A stretch of DNA of 64,000 nt, from NCBI RefSeq assembly GCF_002994045.1, contig NZ_MQUC01000003.1, positions 1,340,501-1,404,500 of the forward strand, given 5' to 3'. Position 1 is the first letter of the stretch, and each line of letters starts with the position of its first letter. The notes under the pieces are model-generated. The model did not search any database. It was not told where the DNA came from and worked only from the letters and a program-made list of their open reading frames with translations. Position numbers and translations under genes: made by a program. Of this stretch, positions 26,077-33,226 are shown piece after piece. This DNA is from Nonlabens agnitus. Its GTDB lineage: Bacteria > Bacteroidota > Bacteroidia > Flavobacteriales > Flavobacteriaceae.

Positions 26077-26400
26077 ATGTTCGGAGATATGATGGGAATG
26101 ATGGGCAAACTAAAAGAAACCCAACAAAAAGTAGAAGACACTAAGAAAAGAATGTCTACCGTGTTGATTGATGAAAAATCAAGCGATGGCCTTCTTAATA
26201 TCACAGTAACTGCAGATCGTCAAATCAAAAAAATTGAAGTTGCAGATGAGCTTCTTGAAGACAAAGAGCAACTGGAAGATTACTTGATTCTTAACTTGAA
26301 TAAAGCCTTGAATCGCGCCTCTGACATTTATGATAAAGAGGTAGCTGCCGTTGCATCTGAAGGAATGCCCAACATTCCGGGACTAGATATGTTCAAGTAA
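26077..26400 (+). CDS. YbaB/EbfC-family nucleoid-associated protein
   Basis: A 107-residue protein starting [26 protein letters not shown], the typical YbaB N-terminus, with a basic-acidic core [23 protein letters not shown] and a C-terminal [11 protein letters not shown]. Family members form dimers that bind DNA and compact the nucleoid. The Met-rich start and the promoter decide the ATG used; an upstream in-frame ATG would run through the promoter. It is divergent from oligopeptidase B and is followed by a stem-loop. Because a genome-wide palindrome is present in the window, a nucleoid-binding gene here is worth noting, but there is no evidence that the two interact. Confidence 0.92.
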   Translation: MFGDMMGMMGKLKETQQKVEDTKKRMSTVLIDEKSSDGLLNITVTADRQIKKIEVADELLEDKEQLEDYLILNLNKALNRASDIYDKEVAAVASEGMPNIPGLDMFK

Positions 26401-26550
26401 GCTGGTTACATTATTTCTGCGATGCTAAATTCCCCAGCCTTGAGTTTGCCGAAGGGTTTTAGCACCTTTAAGATAGCAGATTAGATTTTGACTTGCTGCA
26501 ATTGGATTGGCACAGAAAAAATGAATAGAATTATTGGTTGGATCAATTAG

Positions 26551-26570
26551 ACCCTGAAAAAATTCAGGGT
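26551..26570. terminator. stem-loop after the YbaB-like and threonine aldolase genes
   Basis: ACCCTGAA and TTCAGGGT pair perfectly around AAAA. No long U tract follows, so it is a weak bidirectional terminator between convergent genes. The rest of the 200-base gap shows nothing I recognise. Confidence 0.4.
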
Positions 26571-26601
26571 CACATTAGCTATTCAATTTTCAAGTTCAAA
26601 T

Positions 26602-27615
26602 TCAATTACCAAACTTCGTCATCAAGTCCTTAAACTGCACGTGTTGCGCATCAGTGTAATCAAGATGTGTGACCAGTCGTAGCTTGCCTTGTCCCATGTT
26701 GCTAATGATGATATCGTTCAGGGCGCAATAATCGCTTACCGCCTTTTCATCAAACACCTCAAAAATGATGATGTTGGTCTCTACCGGCTCGACTTTCTTC
26801 ACCCATGACTGCGCTGCGAGAAAGGTTTCCAGTTCTGATGCTTTGCGATGATCCTCGTTAAGTCGCTCGATATTGTGATCCAGCGCATAAAGCGCTGCTG
26901 CAGCTATAAAACCAGTCTGACGCATTCCACCACCTAAAACCTTACGCACGCGCATCGCTTTTTTCATCAGCGGATTCTTCCCGGTAAGTACCGTTCCCAG
27001 TGGTGTTCCCATTCCCTTTGAAAAACAAACGGAAACCGTGTCAAACAACTCACCGTATTCTTTGGGATCTTGATTTGTTTTGACTATCGCGTTCCACAAT
27101 CTGGCACCATCCAGGTGCAACCCTAAACCGTGCTTGATGCAAACCGCTTTGATCTCTTTAACCACTTCCCAATCATAGCATGCACCGCCGCCTTTATTGG
27201 TAGTATTCTCTAAACAAACAAGACTGGTCAATGGACTGTGATAAAAATCTGGTGGATTGATGGCCTCTTCTACTTGTGCCGCTGTTACCATGCCGCGAGA
27301 ACCGTCCAGCAATTTGCACGAGACGCCACTATTGAAAGACACGCCACCACCTTCATAATTGTACACATGGGCATATTTATCACAGATCAACTGCTCGCCA
27401 GGTTGCGTGTGCATTTTGATTGCCGCTTGATTAGCCATGCTACCGGTGGGAAAAAACAAGGCATCATCCATTCCAAACATTTCGGCCACACGGCGTTCCA
27501 GCTCATTTACCGTTGGATCTTCCTTATACACATCATCGCCTACTTCTGCATGAAACATGGCTTCAAGCATGGCGGGACTAGGTTTGGTTACGGTATCACT
27601 ACGCAAATCAATCAT
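26602..27615 (-). CDS. ltaE: low-specificity L-threonine aldolase (GntG-like PLP aldolase)
   Basis: A 337-residue PLP enzyme starting MIDLRSDTVTKPSPAMLEAM, a hallmark of threonine aldolases. The PLP-lysine motif is SVCFSKGMGTPLGTVLTG (about residues 195-212), and HLDGARLWNA carries the pyridine-contact Asp and Arg. It splits threonine or allo-threonine into glycine and acetaldehyde. Two start codons two codons apart are possible; the one giving MIDLRSDT matches family N-termini. It lies divergent from prfB with a palindrome in the shared upstream gap. Confidence 0.93.
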   Translation of the reverse strand: MIDLRSDTVTKPSPAMLEAMFHAEVGDDVYKEDPTVNELERRVAEMFGMDDALFFPTGSMANQAAIKMHTQPGEQLICDKYAHVYNYEGGGVSFNSGVSCKLLDGSRGMVTAAQVEEAINPPDFYHSPLTSLVCLENTTNKGGGACYDWEVVKEIKAVCIKHGLGLHLDGARLWNAIVKTNQDPKEYGELFDTVSVCFSKGMGTPLGTVLTGKNPLMKKAMRVRKVLGGGMRQTGFIAAAALYALDHNIERLNEDHRKASELETFLAAQSWVKKVEPVETNIIIFEVFDEKAVSDYCALNDIIISNMGQGKLRLVTHLDYTDAQHVQFKDLMTKFGN

Positions 27616-27669
27616 AAACATTTTATATTTTCCTATGCCTTAAAGACGCAGGTAGATTTAAGGATATTT

Positions 27670-27685
27670 CGCTTTCGCGAAAGCG
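27670..27685. repeat. palindrome copy (exact) in the ltaE/prfB divergent gap
   Basis: Exact CGCTTTCGCGAAAGCG in the 167-base region between two divergent starts, 54 bases before ltaE and 97 before prfB. Confidence 0.95.
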
Positions 27686-27782
27686 AGATAAATTTAATCC
27701 CATTTACACACTTAACCATCGGGAATCATCAATAAAAAAGGGAATTAAGCTGTATTTTTACCCTTCAAATTATTTCTAGTAC

Positions 27783-28889
27783 ATGATTACAGCAGACCAA
27801 ATCGCGCAATTGAAGGAACGAACGGCAGCGTTGAAAGATTATCTGCAAATTGAAGCCAAGCAAATCGAGATTACCAATCTTGAGGAGAAAACCTTCTCAC
27901 CAGATTTTTGGAACAAGCCCAAGGATGCCGAAGCCATCATGAAACAGCTGCGTAACAAAAAGGCCTGGACCACAGATTATGCTACTGCGGTAACGCTGGG
28001 CGAGGACCTTGAAGTGCTCTATGAATTTTATAAAGAAGACGAAGCCACAGAAGAAGACGTGACCTCAAAGTACCAAGCAGCACTGGAACTGGTAGAGAAA
28101 CTGGAGTTCAAAAATATGTTGTCTAATGAAGGGGACGACTTTAGCGCCGTGCTACAGATCACGGCTGGTGCTGGTGGTACAGAGTCTTGTGACTGGGCAG
28201 AAATGCTCATGCGCATGTACATCATGTGGGCAGAAAAGAGTGGCTATAAGGTCAAGGAACTCAACTTTCAATCTGGTGATGTAGCCGGTATAAAAACAGT
28301 GACGCTAGAGATAGAAGGTGATTATAGCTTTGGATGGCTTAAAGGTGAGAATGGTGTACACCGCCTAGTACGTATATCACCATTTGACTCCAATGCAAAA
28401 AGGCATACATCTTTTGCGTCTGTATATGTATATCCGCTAGCAGATGACAGTATAGAAATAGAAATCAATCCTGCAGATATTTCTTGGGATTTTGCACGAT
28501 CCAGCGGCGCTGGTGGTCAAAATGTCAATAAGGTAGAAACCAAGGCAATATTGACACACCATCCTTCAGGAATCATCATCCATAATTCGGAAACCAGATC
28601 GCAGCTTGAAAATAGAGAGAAAGCTATGCAAATGTTGAAATCCCAGCTTTATGAAATCGAGTTGCAAAAGCAAAATGCCGCTCGTGACGAGATTGAAGCT
28701 GGTAAAATGAAGATTGAATGGGGTTCTCAAATACGTAATTATGTATTACATCCATATAAGTTAATCAAGGATGTTAGAACCAATCATGAAACCGGAAATG
28801 TGGACGCTGTTCTTAATGGCGAGTTGGATGCATTTCTCAAAGCGTTTTTAATGGAGACTGGACAGGAAAAACCAACAGATCAATTGTAG
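27783..28889 (+). CDS. prfB: peptide chain release factor 2 (no programmed frameshift)
   Basis: A 368-residue class I release factor. The SPF stop-codon recognition tripeptide is in VRISPFDSNAKRHTSF (about residues 193-208) and the GGQ catalytic loop in SSGAGGQNVNKVET (about 240-253), so it is RF2 and reads UAA/UGA. The conserved in-frame UGA shift site of E. coli prfB, expected near codon 26 after KDYL, is absent: the frame reads straight through KDYLQIEAK. Autoregulation by +1 frameshift therefore does not operate here. A TATTTTTA, weak -7, lies about 25 bases upstream. Confidence 0.97.
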   Translation: MITADQIAQLKERTAALKDYLQIEAKQIEITNLEEKTFSPDFWNKPKDAEAIMKQLRNKKAWTTDYATAVTLGEDLEVLYEFYKEDEATEEDVTSKYQAALELVEKLEFKNMLSNEGDDFSAVLQITAGAGGTESCDWAEMLMRMYIMWAEKSGYKVKELNFQSGDVAGIKTVTLEIEGDYSFGWLKGENGVHRLVRISPFDSNAKRHTSFASVYVYPLADDSIEIEINPADISWDFARSSGAGGQNVNKVETKAILTHHPSGIIIHNSETRSQLENREKAMQMLKSQLYEIELQKQNAARDEIEAGKMKIEWGSQIRNYVLHPYKLIKDVRTNHETGNVDAVLNGELDAFLKAFLMETGQEKPTDQL

Positions 28890-28969
28890 CTACAACTTAT
28901 TAACTTTTAGTTATGAAATTGTGGCGTGCCTTTAACTCAAACTTAGCAATTCGCGCTTAAACCAGAAGA

Positions 28970-28977
28970 TAGATTTG
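28970..28977 (+). promoter_or_regulatory. -7 promoter element of the TonB receptor gene
   Basis: TAGATTTG matches TAnnTTTG and lies 27 bases before the ATG of the 821-residue receptor. Confidence 0.5.
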
Positions 28978-29004
28978 CAGTCTTAGCAATAAGCTAAATC
29001 TATC

Positions 29005-31470
29005 ATGAAACATATTTTTTATTCCCTTCTTCTATCTTGTTCATTTATTTCTTTTGCTCAAAAACCAGTACAGGTTTCGGGAAAACTATTGGACAAAACC
29101 ACACAAACACCATTAGAATTTGCCACGGTATCAGTGATCAGCTCAGATCCTAATGTATCGCCACAAGGCGGAATTACAGATCTTGATGGTAATTATCAAT
29201 TTCTAGTAACTCCAGGCACCTATACCGTGAAATGGGAATTTATATCCTTTAAACCTGTGGTACGTGAGAACGTAGTAATCGAGAGTGAAAAAGTATTTGA
29301 AACCATCTCCATGGAGCCAGATATCGCACAGCTCGAGGCTGCTGTCGTCGTGGCAGAAAAGACCACTGTAGATTTGAGACTGGATAAAAAAATCTATAAT
29401 ATAGGTCAAGATCTTACTGTACGCGGTGGATCAGTAAGTGATGTCTTGGACAATGTCCCTTCTGTTTCTGTGGATGTGGAAGGAAACGTTTCGTTAAGAG
29501 GTAATGATAACGTGCGCATCCTAATTGATGGACGTCCCAGTGCTTTAGTGGGCTTTAACGGTGCAGAAGCATTGAGACAAATTCCTGCAGAAGCTATCGA
29601 GCGTGTTGAAGTGATTACATCACCAAGTGCCAGATATGATGCTGAAGGTACCGCAGGTATCTTAAATATCATTCTTAGAAAGAATCAGATTAAAGGTTTT
29701 AACGGTTCGTTTAATATTAGTGCAGGATATCCAGAACGTTATGGAGCATCTGCTAACATTAACTATAGAACTAACAAATGGAATTTGTTTACCAATACAG
29801 GATACAACTACAGAACAGCACCAGGCTTTGCACGAACTGATATTGACTACAAATTTGATGAAAATGAACAGCTACCTGATTCTACTTTGCTTTCAGTAAG
29901 AGAACGCAGGGATTTTGATAGGTTGGGTAGAAACTATTTTACCAGTTTTGGAGCGGAGTACTTTATCAATGACAATAGTAGCATTGTGGGTAACGTCGTT
30001 TACAGACTGGGTAATGATGACGATGAAACTACAAACAACAACACGAGAACTTATGAGCTTGCGAGTTTAAACGAAATTAATTTAAGACGAGAGCTAGAAT
30101 CTGAAGATGAAAATGATTTGCAATTTTCACTTGACTATCAAAACGATCTTGATGAAAACGGTCAAAAACTAACAGCGACTGCTCAATACTCACTCTCAGT
30201 TGAGGACCAAGAAGCAAATATTGATCAAACTGAATTAATTTCCGGTAGAATAAATGACTTAGAAAGACTTCTAGAGACCGAAGACGAAACTGAAGCTTTG
30301 CTCCAAGTGGATTGGGTAAAACCAGTTGGTGAGAATATTCAATATGAAGCTGGTTACCGTGGGAATTATAGAGACATTGCAAATAGCTTTTTCTTTGAGG
30401 AAGTTCCTAGAGACGAATTACCTAATGGAACACCACAGCCAGATCTTGAACAAAATAATACATTCAACTATGAAGAATTTGTGAATGCTGTTTACGGCCA
30501 ATATGGACAGGAATTTGGCGAATTTTCTCTATTGGCTGGGTTAAGATTCGAACAAACTAATATCAACATCGATCAAGCAACTACTAATGTAACGAACCAA
30601 AAAGATTACAGTAGTTTTTTCCCTACGTTAAACTTAGCGTACGAACTGCAGGAAGATGAAAATATCACTTTGGGATATAATCGTAGAGTGCGCAGACCTA
30701 GAGGTCGTCGATTGAATCCTTTTCCAAGTAGATCCAGTCAAAATTCCTTTTATCGAGGTAACATCGATTTGAATCCAGAGTTTTCTAATCAAATAGATCT
30801 AGGTTATTTGAGAAGATGGTCTAAACTGACACTAAGCACCTCTATTTATTATAATAGAACAGATGACAATGTAGAAACTTTAGAGACACGTGGAGTTGAT
30901 CCTTCTACTGGTGATCCAGCAATTTTCAGATTTCCTGTAAATCTCTCTACTCAAGAACGTCTCGGATATGAACTAACATTAACCTACCGACCTTTCAAAT
31001 GGTGGACCATTAACTCTGATGCCAATGTCTTTAGAGTAGAGACAGATGGCTTTTACACAGATCCAACTGGAGTAAATGATGATCAAGATTTTGATTTTGT
31101 CAACACAACCTACTTCTTAAGGTTAAATCAAAAATTTACTTTACCATCAGAAATTGATTTTCAAGCACGAATCAATTATCGTGGAGCTTCAGAAAACGCC
31201 CAAGGAACACAAAATGCTATCACCACTGTAAATCTTGCAGCGAGCAAAGACATACTTAATGAGCAGGGTTCCTTGACCTTAAATGTTAGTGATTTATTAA
31301 ATTCCAGAAGACGCGAATCAACTACTAACACGGCATCATTTATTTCTGATAGCGAGTTTCAATACAGACAACGTCAAGTAACACTAGCGTTCACCTACCG
31401 TTTCAACCAGCAAAAAAGAGAACAGCGACGAGAAGAAGAGGCTGCACCAGATGAAGAATTTGAAGGATAA
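29005..31470 (+). CDS. TonB-dependent receptor-like outer-membrane barrel protein
   Basis: An 821-residue protein with a signal peptide (MKHIFYSLLLSCSFISFAQ), a CarboxypepD_reg-like domain (about residues 22-105, VSGKLLDKTTQTPLEFATVSV), a plug-like domain (about 125-225, VLDNVPSVSVDVEGNVSLRG, IERVEVITSPSARYDAEGTAGILNI) and an OMP_b-brl_3 barrel to the end (LNLAYELQEDENITLGYNRRVRRPRG). It ends in an unusual charged tail, RREEEAAPDEEFEG. It has no adjacent SusD or ABC genes, so the ligand is unknown. Many relatives are called outer-membrane receptors for ferrienterochelin or colicins by default, and I do not adopt that. Confidence 0.9.
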   Translation: MKHIFYSLLLSCSFISFAQKPVQVSGKLLDKTTQTPLEFATVSVISSDPNVSPQGGITDLDGNYQFLVTPGTYTVKWEFISFKPVVRENVVIESEKVFETISMEPDIAQLEAAVVVAEKTTVDLRLDKKIYNIGQDLTVRGGSVSDVLDNVPSVSVDVEGNVSLRGNDNVRILIDGRPSALVGFNGAEALRQIPAEAIERVEVITSPSARYDAEGTAGILNIILRKNQIKGFNGSFNISAGYPERYGASANINYRTNKWNLFTNTGYNYRTAPGFARTDIDYKFDENEQLPDSTLLSVRERRDFDRLGRNYFTSFGAEYFINDNSSIVGNVVYRLGNDDDETTNNNTRTYELASLNEINLRRELESEDENDLQFSLDYQNDLDENGQKLTATAQYSLSVEDQEANIDQTELISGRINDLERLLETEDETEALLQVDWVKPVGENIQYEAGYRGNYRDIANSFFFEEVPRDELPNGTPQPDLEQNNTFNYEEFVNAVYGQYGQEFGEFSLLAGLRFEQTNINIDQATTNVTNQKDYSSFFPTLNLAYELQEDENITLGYNRRVRRPRGRRLNPFPSRSSQNSFYRGNIDLNPEFSNQIDLGYLRRWSKLTLSTSIYYNRTDDNVETLETRGVDPSTGDPAIFRFPVNLSTQERLGYELTLTYRPFKWWTINSDANVFRVETDGFYTDPTGVNDDQDFDFVNTTYFLRLNQKFTLPSEIDFQARINYRGASENAQGTQNAITTVNLAASKDILNEQGSLTLNVSDLLNSRRRESTTNTASFISDSEFQYRQRQVTLAFTYRFNQQKREQRREEEAAPDEEFEG

Positions 31471-31547
31471 ACCTTTCATCATCTTAACATGAAATAAGGA
31501 TTTAATACCTTTTTATAATTGGATATTTGACAACAAATTCAAATATT

Positions 31548-32036
31548 ATGAAAAAAATTCTTTTTACGTTAGCCCTAATCGTAGGAACAACTTTTGCCGT
31601 ACAGGCGCAAACCATTTCAGATAATGCTATTGGTCTCCGTTTTGGTGACGGTGATGGTTTTGGTGCTGAAATTTCATATCAAAGAGCTTTAGGAAGCAAC
31701 AATCGACTAGAAGTAGATCTAGGTATCGAAAACGGTAATCGCTTTGACGGTTTCAAGCTTACAGGAGTTTACCAATGGGTATGGAATATTGACGGTGGTT
31801 TCAACTGGTACGCAGGTGTTGGTGGTGGTGTTGGTAGCATTGACTTTGATGATGATTTCAGACCTAATAATGACGATAGCGAGACTTTTATATTAGCCGC
31901 AGGTCAAGTAGGGATCGAGTATAATTTTAATATCCCTTTGATTCTTTCACTAGACATCAGACCAGAATTATATTTTGGAGATTTTCGTGACGATTTAGAA
32001 TCAGATATCGCTTTAGGTATCAGATACCAATTCTAG
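31548..32036 (+). CDS. small outer-membrane beta-barrel protein
   Basis: A 162-residue secreted protein: signal peptide MKKILFTLALIVGTTFAVQAQ, then alternating strands rich in G, D and aromatics (FGDGDGFGAEISYQRALG, WNIDGGFNWYAGVGGGVG) ending in LGIRYQF, whose terminal Phe is the usual barrel-insertion signal. It resembles eight-stranded OmpX/OmpW-like barrels; the function is unknown. The ATG giving MKKILF is preferred over one seven codons upstream because it starts the signal peptide. It is followed directly by a perfect palindromic terminator. Confidence 0.85.
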   Translation: MKKILFTLALIVGTTFAVQAQTISDNAIGLRFGDGDGFGAEISYQRALGSNNRLEVDLGIENGNRFDGFKLTGVYQWVWNIDGGFNWYAGVGGGVGSIDFDDDFRPNNDDSETFILAAGQVGIEYNFNIPLILSLDIRPELYFGDFRDDLESDIALGIRYQF

Positions 32037-32060
32037 AAAACAGATGTTTATATACTAAAG

Positions 32061-32085
32061 GCGACCCAATTGGGTCGCTTTTTTT
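32061..32085 (+). terminator. strong terminator with perfect 18-bp palindromic stem
   Basis: GCGACCCAATTGGGTCGC is followed by seven T. The T tract abuts the stop codon of the convergent bshA, so the two genes share this end. Confidence 0.85.
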
Positions 32086-33214
32086 ATGGCTGGACGTGCA
32101 GTAAAGATTCGTACAGTTTCTCATATTGTGGTATGATCAACTGTATGTCAAATTGTTTCGCTTTCGCGAAAGCGGACTCTTTAAAACCTCTCAACACTTC
32201 GTCATCCTTAAGGATGTGAATGGCATTTTGCGCCATTTCCTCGACGTTTCCTACGTCACTCGTGTAACCAGTGACTCCATTCTCATTAACCTCTGGAAGA
32301 CCGCCGGTGTTAGAGCTGATGACAGGCGTGCGGTTTGCCATTGCTTCCAGCGCGGCAAGTCCAAAGCTTTCCTTTTCTGACGGCAGGAGAAATAAATCTG
32401 AAAAACACAAAATACGGTCAATCTCACTACTATTTCCCAGCCATTTGATCTTATGCTGTAGCTTGCGTGAACGAGCATATTCTTCTGCCTCTATACGATC
32501 AGATCCATCGCCTACCATGATAAGAACGCTAGGCACCTCTTGCGATAATAACTCAAAAACCCTGACGACATCCTTGATACGTTTCACGGGACGCATGTTA
32601 CTTATATGGGTCACAATGCGCTCATTAGGAAACGCCATAATGGAGCGATCGCAATCAGAAAACTCGGTCTTGTAAAGCGACATGTCTATGAAGTTAGGAA
32701 CCACATTGATTTCTTTCTTGATATCAAAAAGATCTAGAGTATCCTGCTTCAAACTGGCACTAACTGATGTAACCACATCACTATTGTTGATACTAAAAGT
32801 AACCGATGGCTTATAGACTGGATGACTTCCTACCAGAGTAATGTCCGTGCCGTGCAAGGTGGTCACCATAGGTAAGGTGATGCCTTGGTCCTTTAGCATT
32901 TGTTGGGCCATGTAACCAGCATATGCATGAGGTATCGCATAATGCACGTGAAGCACGTCGATTTTGTATTCCTGCACGACATTCACTAACTTACTACTCA
33001 AAGCCAGATCATACGGCTGGTAATGAAACAGCGGATATTCCTCTACATCTACCTCGTGAAAAAAGATTTTCTGTGACAACAACTCCAGTCGTACCGGCAT
33101 CTTGTAAGTGACAAAATGTATCTCGTGACCGCGATGTGCCAGCGCTGTTCCCAACATGGTGGCTACTACTCCACTGCCGCCGAAGGTTGGATAACAGACT
33201 ATTGCAATTTTCAT
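32084..33214 (-). CDS. bshA: N-acetyl-alpha-D-glucosaminyl L-malate synthase
   Basis: A 376-residue GT4 glycosyltransferase that makes GlcNAc-malate from UDP-GlcNAc and L-malate, the first step of bacillithiol synthesis. It starts MKIAIVCYPTFGGSGVVATMLG, typical of BshA. It also has VTTLHGTDITLVG (about residues 115-127), VVPNFID, HISNMRPVKR (about 205), and the UDP-binding EKESFGLAALEAMA (about 283-296). A palindrome copy is read as AFAKA in the C-terminal helix (KESAFAKAKQFDIQ), a segment that in relatives has similar length and character. It follows the GH3/beta-lactamase gene by 12 bases on the same strand, so they form an operon. Confidence 0.95.
   Translation of the reverse strand: MKIAIVCYPTFGGSGVVATMLGTALAHRGHEIHFVTYKMPVRLELLSQKIFFHEVDVEEYPLFHYQPYDLALSSKLVNVVQEYKIDVLHVHYAIPHAYAGYMAQQMLKDQGITLPMVTTLHGTDITLVGSHPVYKPSVTFSINNSDVVTSVSASLKQDTLDLFDIKKEINVVPNFIDMSLYKTEFSDCDRSIMAFPNERIVTHISNMRPVKRIKDVVRVFELLSQEVPSVLIMVGDGSDRIEAEEYARSRKLQHKIKWLGNSSEIDRILCFSDLFLLPSEKESFGLAALEAMANRTPVISSNTGGLPEVNENGVTGYTSDVGNVEEMAQNAIHILKDDEVLRGFKESAFAKAKQFDIQLIIPQYEKLYESLLHVQP
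32159..32174. repeat. palindrome copy (exact), inside bshA
   Basis: Exact CGCTTTCGCGAAAGCG, read as AFAKA in the C-terminal helix of the glycosyltransferase. Confidence 0.95.
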
Positions 33215-33226
33215 AAGTATTGGTTT

